From positions 62,001-126,000 of the forward strand of contig NZ_JASVWF010000003.1 of the NCBI RefSeq assembly GCF_030286555.1: a stretch of 64,000 bases of DNA, in the 5' to 3' direction. The position numbers and the translations under genes are program-made. This stretch comes from Actinomycetospora termitidis. GTDB taxonomy: Bacteria > Actinomycetota > Actinomycetes > Mycobacteriales > Pseudonocardiaceae. The notes beneath the pieces were generated by a model. The model was not told where the DNA came from, ran no database searches, and saw only the letters and a list, made by a program, of their open reading frames with translations. This document shows positions 28,319 to 37,383 of this stretch, piece after piece (the first letter of the stretch is position 1; each line of letters starts with the position of its first letter).

Positions 28319-28960
28319 GTGAGCGAGGTGGAGCAGGTCGAGCACGGTCCGGCGGCCCGCGAGGTCGAGGGCCCCGACGACGGGGAGGGTCGGCTCGAGC
28401 GTGCGATCGGGGCGCAGGTGCGCCGCATCCGGCACGACTCGGGCCAGACCCTGGCCGAGATGGCGACCCGCACCGGCATCTCCAAGCCGATGCTGTCGAA
28501 GATCGAGAACGCGCAGATCTCCTGCTCGCTCACGACGCTCGCGCGGCTGGCGTCGGCGCTGGAGGTGCCGGTGACGGCGCTCTTCCGGGACGCCGACACG
28601 CCCCGTGAAGCCGTGTTCACCCCGGCCGGCGGTGGCGCGCGGATCGTCGCGCGGGGCACTCGCGTGGGGCACGACTACACCCTGCTCGGGGCGCTGCGCG
28701 GGCCGCACAAGCGCATGGAGGCGCACCTCGTCACGCTCACCGAGCGCAGCGAGGAGTTCCCGCTGTTCCAGCACCCGGGAACGGAACTGCTGTTCATGTT
28801 GGAGGGCGCCATGGTCTACGGCCACGGCGACAGCTCCTACGAGATGCGCCCGGGCGACGCGCTGCAGCTCGACGGCGAGGGCGCGCACGGGCCCCGCGAG
28901 CTCGTGGAGCTGCCGATCCGCTTCCTGTCCGTGGTCGCCTACGGCGACACCCCCGGCTGA
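28319..28960 (+). CDS. XRE-family regulator with C-terminal cupin domain
   Basis: A 213-residue regulator. The helix-turn-helix (VRRIRHDSGQTLAEMATRTGISKPMLSKIE, about residues 35-65) is followed by a cupin sensor (FQHPGTELLFMLEGAMVYGHGDSSYEMRPGDALQLDGEGAHGP). XRE-cupin proteins such as PuuR commonly sense amines or amino acids and repress catabolic operons. It lies 10 bases after the oxidoreductase gene and probably controls this cassette. The start is GTG; a short polar leader of about 25 residues precedes the DNA-binding domain. Its 3' end overlaps hutH by 22 bases. Confidence 0.87.
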   Translation: MSEVEQVEHGPAAREVEGPDDGEGRLERAIGAQVRRIRHDSGQTLAEMATRTGISKPMLSKIENAQISCSLTTLARLASALEVPVTALFRDADTPREAVFTPAGGGARIVARGTRVGHDYTLLGALRGPHKRMEAHLVTLTERSEEFPLFQHPGTELLFMLEGAMVYGHGDSSYEMRPGDALQLDGEGAHGPRELVELPIRFLSVVAYGDTPG

Positions 28961-30408
28961 GGGGTCCGGCCCCAGCGGTCGATCGCCACGCTCGCCGCGT
29001 GGACGTCGTCGCCGACCCGGTGGTCCTCCCGGACGTCGGGCAGGGTCGCGTCCAGGTCCGCGAAGCGCGCCGCGAGCAGGCGGCCGCGGGGCGCGGTCCC
29101 GGTGAGCCGGAGCACCCGGACCGCCGCGACGAGCTCGCACGCCAGCACCGTGCGGTAGCTCTCCACGGAGGCGGCCGTGCTGCGGGCGGCGTGCGGGGTG
29201 AAGCTCGCGTGGTCCTCCACGCCCCGCGAGATCACCGACGTGCCGACGGTGACCGGGCCCGCGGAGTGGCGCAGCCGGCCGAGCGCGTCGTGCGTGAGGT
29301 ACTCGAGGATCATCAGCCCGGAGCTGCCCTCGGGCCCGGCGGCGAGGAACGGGGCCAGGCCCGTGAACTCCGGCTCCATCAGGTCGCCGAGCCGGGCGGC
29401 CGAGAGCTCCGCGGCGTGGTGCACCGCCGCGCGGACCTGGTCCAGCGCCAGCGCGACGTACGCCGTCGAGAACAGGCCGTGGTGGAACACCCCGCCGCCG
29501 GCGACGTCGATCAGCGGGTTCTCCGCGGCCGCGTTCACCTCGATCTCCAGCGTGGCCCGCAGCCGGTCGACCGCGTCCAGCGCCGGGCCGTGCACCTGCG
29601 GGAACGCGCGCAGCCCGAACGGGTCCTGGATGCGGCGGCCCGGGCTGAGGTCGCCCTCGTGCCACAGCAGCTCCCGCATCCGGGCGGCCGCGCGTACCGA
29701 GCCGGGGTGCGGACGGCGGGCGTGGACCTGTTCGGCGAACGCCTCCGGGGACCCCGCGAGGGCGCAGTAGGACAGTGCGGTCACGGTGTGCGCGGAGGCG
29801 AGCAGCCGGCTCAGCTCGTCGGTCGCGAGCACGGCCCGGGCCAGCGTGACGGCGTTCGAGGACATGAACGCCAACGCGTCGCCCGGCTCGAGCGCGACCG
29901 ACCGCACGGCACCGCGCGCCCACGGGACGTGCCCGGTGAGCGCGAGACCGATCTCGGCGAGGGTGGCGAGGTCGCCCGTGCCGATGGACCCGCCGTCGTG
30001 GACCGTCGGGACGGCGCCGGTCCGCAGCGCGGACTCCAGCGCGGTGACGAACCGGGGGTGGATGCCGCTGCCCGCGGCCGCGAGCTGGTTGAGCCGGATC
30101 AGCATGGCCGCCCGGACGACGGCGGGTTCGAGCAGGTCGCCGACCCCGGCGGCGTGGCTGCGCAGCAGCCGCAGGTCGTGCTCCCCGGGCCCGCTCCCGA
30201 CGACGGCCTCGCGGTTCGCCCCGACGCCGGTGGTGCGGCCGTAGACGGGCCGGGTCGAGCTCGCCGCACACGCGGTCTCCCACGCGAGGTGGACGGCCTT
30301 CATCGCCTCCGGCGCGACCCTGACGGGCCCGTCGCCGGTCGCGACGCGGACCACGTCGTCGCAGCTCAGCGTGCTCCCGTCGACGACGAAGGCGTCCGGG
30401 TCGGTCAT
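28939..30408 (-). CDS. hutH: Aromatic amino acid ammonia-lyase homologue in the hut operon, atypical MIO triad
   Basis: By position and length (489 aa) this is histidine ammonia-lyase, which turns histidine into urocanate and ammonia. Conserved family parts: [13 protein letters not shown] (catalytic Tyr loop), [41 protein letters not shown] and VEDHASF. The segment that should read GSVGASGDLAPL is [14 protein letters not shown]: the Ala-Ser-Gly that cyclises to the MIO electrophile is Gly143-Thr144-Gly145 (29974-29982). A Thr-derived ethylidene analogue is conceivable; otherwise the enzyme may be inactive or do something else. The ATG overlaps the hutI stop (ATGA). Family membership is certain, activity is not. 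Confidence 0.75.
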   Translation of the reverse strand: MTDPDAFVVDGSTLSCDDVVRVATGDGPVRVAPEAMKAVHLAWETACAASSTRPVYGRTTGVGANREAVVGSGPGEHDLRLLRSHAAGVGDLLEPAVVRAAMLIRLNQLAAAGSGIHPRFVTALESALRTGAVPTVHDGGSIGTGDLATLAEIGLALTGHVPWARGAVRSVALEPGDALAFMSSNAVTLARAVLATDELSRLLASAHTVTALSYCALAGSPEAFAEQVHARRPHPGSVRAAARMRELLWHEGDLSPGRRIQDPFGLRAFPQVHGPALDAVDRLRATLEIEVNAAAENPLIDVAGGGVFHHGLFSTAYVALALDQVRAAVHHAAELSAARLGDLMEPEFTGLAPFLAAGPEGSSGLMILEYLTHDALGRLRHSAGPVTVGTSVISRGVEDHASFTPHAARSTAASVESYRTVLACELVAAVRVLRLTGTAPRGRLLAARFADLDATLPDVREDHRVGDDVHAASVAIDRWGRTPQPGVSP

Positions 30409-31583
30409 CTCTCCTCCTCGCTCGGGACGCCCCCACGCCAGACCTCCCGCACCAGCGGCACCCCCGGGCGGTAGGCCAGGTGCACGTACGACGGGGCCGC
30501 GAGCCGGACCAGGTCGGCCCGGGCGCCGGGGACGAGCGACCCGACGTCGGGACGCCGGAGCGCCGCCGCCCCACCCGCCGTCGCCGCGTGCAGCGCCTCG
30601 GCCGGGGTCAGCCCCTGGTGCCGCACGGCGAGCGCGAGGCAGAACGCGATGTTCGACGTGTAGGAGCTCCCCGGGTTGCAGTCGGTCGCCAGCGCGACCA
30701 TGGCCCCCGCGTCGAGCAGGCGCCGGCCGTCCGCCCACGCCGTGCGCGTGCTGAACTCGACCCCGGGCAGCAGGGTCGCCACCGTGGGCCCCGCGGCGAG
30801 GCCCTCGACGTCGTCGTCGGACAGGTACGTGCAGTGGTCGACCGCGGCCGCTCCGAGGTCCACCGCGAGTCGCACCCCCTCACCCTGCCCGAGCTGGCCC
30901 GCGTGCACCCGCATCCCGAGGCCCCGGTCGCGGCCGGCCTCCAGCACGGCGCGGGCCTCGTCGACGTCGAACGCCCCGGTCTCGCAGAACACGTCCACCC
31001 AGCGGGCGTGCGGTGCGCACGCGTCCAGCATCGGGCCGCACACCAGGTCGACGTAGTCCGCGCGGTGGTCGGCGTACTCGGCCGGGACCACGTGCGCCCC
31101 GAGGTAGGTGGTCTCCGGGGTGAACCGGCCGGCGATCTCCAGCGCCCGGCGCTCGTCGTCGACCGTGAGCCCGTAGCCGCTCTTCGTCTCGAAGGTCGTG
31201 ACGCCGGCCGCGAGCAGCTCCCGGGCCAGGCTCGCGACGCCGGCGGCGAGGGCCTCGTCGGAGGCCGCGCGGGTGGCGGCGACCGTGGTGCGGATGCCGC
31301 CCGCGGTGTAGGGGCGGCCGCTCGCGCGGGCGGCGAACTCCGCCGAGCGCTCCCCCGCGAACACGAGGTGGGCGTGGCTGTCGACGAAGCCGGGCACGAC
31401 GGCATCACCCTCGTGGTCGACCCGGTGGTCGGCGGCCGGAGCGCGGGCCGCAGGCCCGACCCAGGCGACCCGGTCGCCGTCGGTGACCAGGGCGGCGTCG
31501 TGCAGGAGCCCGAGGACCGACCCGTCGCCGATGGCGGGGTCGTTCGTGACCAGCTCGCCGATCCCGGTGTGCAGCACGCTCAC
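30405..31583 (-). CDS. hutI: Imidazolonepropionase
   Basis: Hydrolyses 4-imidazolone-5-propionate to N-formimidoyl-L-glutamate, third step of histidine breakdown. The 392-residue amidohydrolase-superfamily protein has [22 protein letters not shown] (first metal His pair), [30 protein letters not shown] (metal His), [14 protein letters not shown] and [16 protein letters not shown] (catalytic Asp). The GTG start overlaps the hutF stop (GTGA), so translation is coupled. Confidence 0.94.
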   Translation of the reverse strand: MSVLHTGIGELVTNDPAIGDGSVLGLLHDAALVTDGDRVAWVGPAARAPAADHRVDHEGDAVVPGFVDSHAHLVFAGERSAEFAARASGRPYTAGGIRTTVAATRAASDEALAAGVASLARELLAAGVTTFETKSGYGLTVDDERRALEIAGRFTPETTYLGAHVVPAEYADHRADYVDLVCGPMLDACAPHARWVDVFCETGAFDVDEARAVLEAGRDRGLGMRVHAGQLGQGEGVRLAVDLGAAAVDHCTYLSDDDVEGLAAGPTVATLLPGVEFSTRTAWADGRRLLDAGAMVALATDCNPGSSYTSNIAFCLALAVRHQGLTPAEALHAATAGGAAALRRPDVGSLVPGARADLVRLAAPSYVHLAYRPGVPLVREVWRGGVPSEEER

Positions 31584-32941
31584 GCCGCACGCTCCTCGTC
31601 GTCGAGGACCCGGGCCGTGACGGCGGCCAGCCGGTGGGCGGCGTCCGGCACGGTGGTGTGCCGACGGTCCGCGACCACGACGCGGCCGTCGACGAGCACG
31701 TCGTTGACGTCGGCGGCCCCGGCGGCGAACACCGCGGTCTCGACGGTCGCACCCCCACCCGCGGTGCGCACCGACGCCAGGTCCAGCGCGACCAGGTCCG
31801 CCCGCGCGCCCGGGGCGATCGTCCCGGCGTCGGAGACCCCGAGGGACCGGTGCCCGTGACGGGTCGCGCACGTCAGCAGGGTCTCCGCGTCGAGCACCCC
31901 GCGCTCCCGGCGGGCCAGCCGCTCGTCGAGCTCCACGGCGCGGGCCTCCTCCAGCAGGTCGATGACGGCGTGGCTGTCCGACCCGAGGGACAGCGGGACC
32001 GCCGGCTCCGCGAACAGGGCGGACGCGGGGCCGATCCCGTCGCCGAGGTCGCGCTCGGTCGTCGGGCAGAAGCACACGCCGGTGCCGCTCGTGCGCAGTG
32101 CCGTGACGTCGGACGGGCTGAGGTGGGTCGCGTGGACGGCGGTGGTGCGCGGCCCGAGTACCCCGTGCCCATCGAGCAGCTCGACCGGGGTCGCGCCGTG
32201 CACCGCGCGGCAGGCGTCGACCTCGGCGGTCTGCTCGGCGACGTGGGCGTGCAGCGGCGCGCCCCGGGCTGCGGCCCACTCCACGACCGCGGGCAGCTGC
32301 GACGGCGGGACGGCCCGGACCGAGTGCGCGGCGGCACCGACGAGGACGCCGTCGACCCCGGACACCCTCGCGTGGAGGTCGTCGACCCGCGCGGCCCAGG
32401 CGTCCGCGGAGCCGTCGGAGAACCGCTCCTGGGTCCCGACGACGGGTGCGCCGCTCACGTCCGCGGTGAGGTAGCACGTGTCGAGCAGGGTCAGCCGGAG
32501 CCCGGCAGCCCGGGCGGCGTCCGCGAGCGCGAGGCCCATCGCGTTCGGGTCCGCGTAGCGCCGGCCGCCGGGCGCGTGGTGCAGGTAGTGGAACTCCCCG
32601 ACCCCCGTGACCCCGGCCAGCGTCATCTCCGCGAACACGGCGGTCGCGACCTCGCGGTAGGAGTCCGGGGTGAGGCGGTCGGCGGCCCGGTACATGAGGT
32701 CGCGCCAGGTCCAGAACGAGCCACGTCCCTGCTGCGTGCGCGCCCGGAGCAGCCGGTGGAAGGCGTGCGAGTGCGCGTTCGCGAAGCCCGGGACGACGAG
32801 GCCCCGCAGCGCCGGGACCCCGGCGGGCCGGGGCACGCCCGGGGTGACGGCGGTGATCCGACCGTCGTCGACGGTGACGAGGACGTCGCGCTGCACCGGC
32901 CCGGTGCCGGTCCACACGTGCTCGCACCACCAGGCGCTCAT
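31580..32941 (-). CDS. hutF: Formimidoylglutamate deiminase
   Basis: Converts N-formimidoylglutamate to N-formylglutamate and ammonia, the branch used when HutG formiminoglutamase is absent. The 453-residue metal-dependent hydrolase carries [19 protein letters not shown] (metal His pair), [10 protein letters not shown] (metal His), [12 protein letters not shown] and [19 protein letters not shown] (catalytic Asp). Both ends overlap neighbours by four bases. Its product must be deformylated, which points to the adjacent M20 gene. Confidence 0.93.
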   Translation of the reverse strand: MSAWWCEHVWTGTGPVQRDVLVTVDDGRITAVTPGVPRPAGVPALRGLVVPGFANAHSHAFHRLLRARTQQGRGSFWTWRDLMYRAADRLTPDSYREVATAVFAEMTLAGVTGVGEFHYLHHAPGGRRYADPNAMGLALADAARAAGLRLTLLDTCYLTADVSGAPVVGTQERFSDGSADAWAARVDDLHARVSGVDGVLVGAAAHSVRAVPPSQLPAVVEWAAARGAPLHAHVAEQTAEVDACRAVHGATPVELLDGHGVLGPRTTAVHATHLSPSDVTALRTSGTGVCFCPTTERDLGDGIGPASALFAEPAVPLSLGSDSHAVIDLLEEARAVELDERLARRERGVLDAETLLTCATRHGHRSLGVSDAGTIAPGARADLVALDLASVRTAGGGATVETAVFAAGAADVNDVLVDGRVVVADRRHTTVPDAAHRLAAVTARVLDDEERAA

Positions 32942-34155
32942 GCTGACGCTCCGTCCCGCAGGACCGCGGTCAGCGCCTCGACCCCGGCCAGGCAGTCGTC
33001 GCGCTCGGCGTGCTCGGCCGGCGAGTGCGAGACCCCGGTCGGGTTGCGGACGAACAGCATCGCCGTGGGGACCTCGGCGGCGAGCACCCCGGCGTCGTGG
33101 CCGGCGGCCGTCGGCAGCACGGGCAGGTCACCGAGGACCGCGCGGATGCGTTCCCGCGGGCCGTCGGGGAACGCGACGACCGGCGACAGCGACTCGGCGA
33201 CGACCTCGACCTCGGTGCCCTCGGCCCGGGCGTGCGCAGCGGCGTCGGCGAACACGTCCGCGGTGAGCGCCCCCAGCACGGTCTCCGACGGGGCGCGCGC
33301 GTCCAGCACCGCGACCACCTCGGAGGCGATCGCGTTCGCGCCGTTCGGGGCCACCGCGAGCTTCCCGATCGTGGCCACCGCGCCGTGCTGCCGCGCGCGG
33401 GCGCGGGCGGCGGCGACCGTGGCCGCGCACGGCAGCATCGGGTCGTGCCGGTCGACGAGCAGGGTGGCCCCGGCGTGGTTCGCCTCGCCGGTGAAGCGCA
33501 GCCGCCAGCGGCCGTGCGGCCAGATCGACGACGCGACCGCCACCGGCCGGTCGAGCCGGTCGAGCGCGCGCCCCTGCTCCACGTGCAGCTCGACGAACGT
33601 GCCGACGCGGCGGGCCAGCCCGTCGTCGCGACCCAGCCCCGCCGGGTCGACCCCCGCCCGACCGAGCACCTCGGCCAGCGTGCGCCCGTCGGCATCCCGC
33701 AGGGCCCGCGCGCGGTCCGGGTCCAGCGCGCCGGTGGACAGCCGCGACCCGACGCATGCGACCCCGAACCGCGCGCCCTCCTCGTCGCCGAAGCAGACGA
33801 CACCGATCGGCCGGCGCGGCGCGAAGCCCTCGGCGCGCAGGGCGTCGACGGCCGCGAACGACGAGACCACGCCGAGCGGGCCGTCGAAGGCGCCGCCGTC
33901 GGGCACCGAGTCCAGGTGCGAGCCGGTGACGACGGCGCCCTCCGGGTCCCCGGACCGGCCCGCCGGGAGCCACCACGCCCACAGGTTGCCGTTGCGGTCG
34001 CGCTCCACGTCGAGACCGCGGGCCTCGGCCGCGCCGGTGAACCACTCCCGCAGGGTCAGGTCGGCGTCGTCCCAGGCGGAGCGGCGGTAACCGCCGGTCG
34101 TCCGGTGGCGGCCGATGTCGGCGATGTCAGCCCACAGACCGTCGAACGTGCTCAT
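32938..34155 (-). CDS. M20-family amidohydrolase (allantoate amidohydrolase-like), probable N-formylglutamate deformylase
   Basis: A 405-residue M20/AllC-type zinc hydrolase: [21 protein letters not shown] (metal His/Asp), [14 protein letters not shown] (Glu-Glu), [15 protein letters not shown] (His), [11 protein letters not shown] in the lid, and AGHDAGVLA with the C-terminal metal His. AllC enzymes cleave ureido or N-carbamoyl amides. Lying between hutU and hutF in an ATGA-coupled operon with no other deformylase, it most likely releases formate from N-formylglutamate. A similar gene occurs in Streptomyces hut clusters as I recall. The substrate is inferred from context. Confidence 0.82.
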   Translation of the reverse strand: MSTFDGLWADIADIGRHRTTGGYRRSAWDDADLTLREWFTGAAEARGLDVERDRNGNLWAWWLPAGRSGDPEGAVVTGSHLDSVPDGGAFDGPLGVVSSFAAVDALRAEGFAPRRPIGVVCFGDEEGARFGVACVGSRLSTGALDPDRARALRDADGRTLAEVLGRAGVDPAGLGRDDGLARRVGTFVELHVEQGRALDRLDRPVAVASSIWPHGRWRLRFTGEANHAGATLLVDRHDPMLPCAATVAAARARARQHGAVATIGKLAVAPNGANAIASEVVAVLDARAPSETVLGALTADVFADAAAHARAEGTEVEVVAESLSPVVAFPDGPRERIRAVLGDLPVLPTAAGHDAGVLAAEVPTAMLFVRNPTGVSHSPAEHAERDDCLAGVEALTAVLRDGASA

Positions 34156-35816
34156 CGATCCTCCATCGGCACGCGGAGCCCGCGCTCGGCGGCGACGGCG
34201 CGCGCATGCGGGTAGCCCGCGTCGGCGTGGCGCAGCACGCCGGTCGCCGGGTCGTTCGTCAGCACCCGCTCCAGCTTCGCCGCCGCGAGCGCCGTGCCGT
34301 CGGCGACGCACACCTGGCCCGCGTGCTGGGAGCGGCCGATCCCGACCCCGCCGCCGTGGTGCAACGACACCCAGGTGGCTCCGGACGCCGTGCTGACCAG
34401 GGCGTTCAGCAGCGGCCAGTCCGCGATCGCGTCCGAACCGTCGAGCATCGCCTCGGTCTCGCGGTAGGGCGACGCGACCGATCCGGAGTCCAGGTGGTCG
34501 CGGCCGATGACGACCGGCGCGCTCAGCTCGCCGGACGCGACCATCTCGTTGAACCGCAGCCCGGCCCGGTGCCGCTCGCCGTAGCCGAGCCAGCAGATGC
34601 GGGCGGGCAGGCCCTCGAACGCGACCCGCTCGCCGGCCATCGTGATCCACCGGCGCAGGGCGTCGTCGTCCGGGAAGAGGTCGAGGATCGCGCGGTCGGT
34701 CGCGGCGATGTCGGCGGGATCGCCGGACAGCGCCGCCCACCGGAACGGGCCGCGCCCCTCCTCGAACTGCGGGCGGATGTACGCGGGGACGAAGCCGGGG
34801 AAGGCGAACGCCCGGTCGTAGCCGCCGCGGCGGGCCTCGTCCCGCAGCGAGTTGCCGTAGTCGAACACCTCGGCGCCGCGGTCGGCGAACCCGACCATCG
34901 CCTCGACGTGCGCGGCCATCGCCGCCCGGGCCCGCACGGTGACGCCCTCCGGGTCGGCGGCCGCGGCGGCGCGGAGGTCCTCCACCGCCATCCCGATCGG
35001 GAGGTAGGAGAGCGGGTCGTGCGCCGAGGTCTGGTCGGTGACGACGTCGATCGGGGCCTCGCGGCGCAGCAGCTCCGGTACGACCTCGGCGGCGTTGCCG
35101 ACCACCCCGATCGACAGCGGCCGCCGCGCGTCCCGCGCCTCGACGGCGAGCCGCAGGGCGTGGTCCAGGTCGTCCGCGCGGACGTCGAGGTACCGGTGGG
35201 CGATGCGGCGCTCGACGCGGGTCGGGTCGGCCTCGACGCACAGCGCGACACCGTCGTTCATCGTGACGGCGAGCGGCTGCGCGCCGCCCATGCCGCCCAG
35301 GCCCGCCGTCAGGGTGACGGTGCCGGCGAGCGTGCCGCCGAAGCGCCGGCGGGCCACGGCGGCGAACGTCTCGAAGGTGCCCTGCAGGATCCCCTGGGTG
35401 CCGATGTAGATCCACGAGCCGGCCGTCATCTGCCCGTACATCGTGAGCCCGGCCGCCTCGAGCCGGCGGAACTGCGTCCAGTCCGCCCAGTCGCCGACGA
35501 GGTTGGCGTTCGCGATCAGCACCCGCGGCGCCCAGGTGTGCGTCCGCAGGACCCCGACCGGCTTCCCGGACTGCACCAGCAGGGTCTCGTCGTCGGCGAG
35601 GTCGCGCAGGCACGCGACGATCGCGTCGAACGCCTCCCAGCTCCGCGCGGCACGGCCGGTACCGCCGTAGACGACGAGGTCCTCGGGGTGCTCGGCGACC
35701 TCGGGGTCGAGGTTGTTGCACAGCATCCGCAGCACGGCCTCCTGCTGCCAGCCGCGGCAGGAGAGCTCGGTGCCGCGCGGGGCCCGCACCGCGGGGCGGG
35801 TGGGTGACGAGGTCAC
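34152..35816 (-). CDS. hutU: Urocanate hydratase
   Basis: Adds water to urocanate using tightly bound NAD+ as electrophile, giving imidazolonepropionate. The protein has 554 residues. [38 protein letters not shown] sequence, [48 protein letters not shown] (NAD site) and [17 protein letters not shown] are family hallmarks. GTG at 35816 is chosen because GGAGG lies 5 bases upstream; GTG 35828 is also in frame. It is the first gene of the hut operon, divergent from iclR across a dyad operator. Confidence 0.95.
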   Translation of the reverse strand: MTSSPTRPAVRAPRGTELSCRGWQQEAVLRMLCNNLDPEVAEHPEDLVVYGGTGRAARSWEAFDAIVACLRDLADDETLLVQSGKPVGVLRTHTWAPRVLIANANLVGDWADWTQFRRLEAAGLTMYGQMTAGSWIYIGTQGILQGTFETFAAVARRRFGGTLAGTVTLTAGLGGMGGAQPLAVTMNDGVALCVEADPTRVERRIAHRYLDVRADDLDHALRLAVEARDARRPLSIGVVGNAAEVVPELLRREAPIDVVTDQTSAHDPLSYLPIGMAVEDLRAAAAADPEGVTVRARAAMAAHVEAMVGFADRGAEVFDYGNSLRDEARRGGYDRAFAFPGFVPAYIRPQFEEGRGPFRWAALSGDPADIAATDRAILDLFPDDDALRRWITMAGERVAFEGLPARICWLGYGERHRAGLRFNEMVASGELSAPVVIGRDHLDSGSVASPYRETEAMLDGSDAIADWPLLNALVSTASGATWVSLHHGGGVGIGRSQHAGQVCVADGTALAAAKLERVLTNDPATGVLRHADAGYPHARAVAAERGLRVPMEDR

Positions 35817-35900
35817 GGGGTCCTCCACGTCAGGGGTCGGGTGGCGTGCTCCGAGTGCACCGGATCGCCGTCTCCCGCCCCAGGGCCTACGGGCTACGGT

Positions 35901-35918
35901 CGTCTCGGATTCGAGACG
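35901..35918. promoter_or_regulatory. Dyad operator between hutU and the iclR gene
   Basis: CGTCTCG (35901-35907) and CGAGACG (35912-35918) are exact inverted repeats with a 4-base spacer. The site lies 16 bases before the iclR start and 85 bases from hutU, just after a TACGGT box. Position and symmetry fit an IclR-family operator controlling both directions. Confidence 0.6.
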
Positions 35919-35933
35919 TCCGAGGAGGCACCC

Positions 35934-36719
35934 GTGGGCAGCAGCACCTCACCCGCCGTCGGGAAGGCGCTGGACGTCCTGCTCCACCTCGCGGGCCGCT
36001 CCGGCCCAGTGCCCGGCGCCGCGTTGATCCGGGAGCTCGGGATGCCGCGCTCGTCGGCCTACCACCTGCTGGCGGTGCTCACCGAGCGCGGCTTCGTCCT
36101 GCACTACCCCGAACAACGGGCGTACGGGCTGGGCGTGGCGGCCTTCGAGATCGGGAGCGCGTACCTGCGCCACGCGCCGCTGGAGCACCTCGGCCGACCG
36201 CTCGCCCGGCGCCTGGCCGCCCGCACCGGCGAGACCGCGCACCTCGGGATCCTGCACGGCCCGGACTCGCTCTACCTGGTCAAGGAACGGCCGCCGCGGC
36301 AGGCCTTCCCGGTCTCGCTGGTCACCGACGTCGGGGTCCGGCTCCCCGCCTCGCTCACGGCCAACGGGCGGTCGATGCTGGCACACCTGGCCCCGGCCCA
36401 GCTCCGGGCGTTGTTCGCGGCGCCCCTGGTGACCCGGACGGAGTCCGGTCCGACGTCCCTGCCCGAGCTCCGCGAACTGCTCGCCGCCGAACACGCCCGC
36501 GGGTGGGCCCGGGAGGACGGGATGATCACCGCGGGGATGCGGTCGGTCGGCGCGTGCGCGTTCGACCACCACGGCGCGCCCGTGGCGGCGTTCAGCGTGA
36601 CCGGTCGCGGCGATCGGGCCGCGACCGGCGAGGAGGAGATCGCCGCGGCGACCCGGTCGGCCGCCCGCGCGCTCACCCGGCGGCTGAGCGGGACCGCTCC
36701 CGCCGGCTGGTTCGGGTGA
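35934..36719 (+). CDS. IclR-family regulator of the hut operon
   Basis: A 261-residue regulator: winged helix ([48 protein letters not shown], about residues 7-53) and an IclR effector domain ([64 protein letters not shown]). GTG at 35934 is chosen for its AGGAGG 5 bases upstream and because the longer frame would start inside the promoter. Divergence from hutU across a dyad indicates hut control, perhaps with urocanate as effector. Its last 47 bases overlap the convergent DoxX-like gene. Confidence 0.88.
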   Translation: MGSSTSPAVGKALDVLLHLAGRSGPVPGAALIRELGMPRSSAYHLLAVLTERGFVLHYPEQRAYGLGVAAFEIGSAYLRHAPLEHLGRPLARRLAARTGETAHLGILHGPDSLYLVKERPPRQAFPVSLVTDVGVRLPASLTANGRSMLAHLAPAQLRALFAAPLVTRTESGPTSLPELRELLAAEHARGWAREDGMITAGMRSVGACAFDHHGAPVAAFSVTGRGDRAATGEEEIAAATRSAARALTRRLSGTAPAGWFG

Positions 36720-37110
36720 ACACCTCCGCGACCCACAGCGCCCAGAGCACCAGCACGGGCTGGAAGAACAGCCGGGTGAGGCGGGACCGGTCGTCGTCGA
36801 GCCCGAACGCGGACACCCCGTCGAGGTACTGCCACAGGTTGCCCGGGAAGATCGCGACGAAGAACAGCGCGACGACGACCCCCACGACCCGTCGTCGGGA
36901 AGCAAGGATGAGCAGCGCGAGCCCGAGGACGATCTCGACGACCCCCGAGACCAGGACGACGAGGTCCGCGTCGACCGGGAACCACGAGGGCACCTGCCCG
37001 CGGAACGCGACCCGGAACGGACCGAGGTGGGTGACCCCGGCCGTCGTCAGGAACGCTCCTAGCAGCCACCGTGCGAGCCTCCGCGGCAGGGACTCGGCCG
37101 ACCCGCTCAT
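36673..37110 (-). CDS. DoxX-like small membrane protein
   Basis: A 145-residue protein with four predicted membrane helices (about residues 14-29, 47-68, 73-93, 114-132). RRLARWLLGAFLTTAGVTHL and FFVAIFPGNLWQYLDG match the DoxX/MauE-like membrane family, often linked to redox or quinone chemistry. The ATG overlaps the stop of the preceding zinc-ribbon-like gene (ATGA), so the two are co-translated. Its 3' end runs 47 bases into iclR on the opposite strand. Function unknown. Confidence 0.75.
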   Translation of the reverse strand: MSGSAESLPRRLARWLLGAFLTTAGVTHLGPFRVAFRGQVPSWFPVDADLVVLVSGVVEIVLGLALLILASRRRVVGVVVALFFVAIFPGNLWQYLDGVSAFGLDDDRSRLTRLFFQPVLVLWALWVAEVFTRTSRRERSRSAAG

Positions 37111-37364
37111 CGCCGCCAGCACCCCGAGTGCCAGTGCCGGCGCTCGTCACCGCCGCCGACCTCGTCGACCGGCCACGCGACGACGTGCGAGGTGCCCGGC
37201 CGGATCTCCTGGTTGCACCCCGGGCAGCGGTAGGTCTTCGTCGCGGACGACCCGCTGATCGCCCGCACCGCCCAACGCCGCCCGCCGCGCTCGACGTAGG
37301 ACAGGGCGCCACCGAACAGCGGACGGGCCTCCCCGCCCGCCATTCGGCGGTTCTTGCGCGACAT
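37107..37364 (-). CDS. Small CXXC...HXXC zinc-binding-like protein (85 aa)
   Basis: A small conserved-looking actinobacterial protein. The N-terminus is basic (MSRKNRRMAGGEARP). The core TYRCPGCNQEIRPGTSHVVAW followed by RRHWHSGCW gives Cys-X2-Cys and His-X-His-X2-Cys ligands, enough for one zinc. Homologues are often labelled ATP/GTP-binding protein without evidence. It is coupled to the DoxX-like gene and lies 19 bases from the end of the 3-hydroxybutyryl-CoA dehydrogenase gene. Function unknown. Confidence 0.7.
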   Translation of the reverse strand: MSRKNRRMAGGEARPLFGGALSYVERGGRRWAVRAISGSSATKTYRCPGCNQEIRPGTSHVVAWPVDEVGGGDERRHWHSGCWRR

Positions 37365-37383
37365 GGGCGCTACGCCCAGGGGC

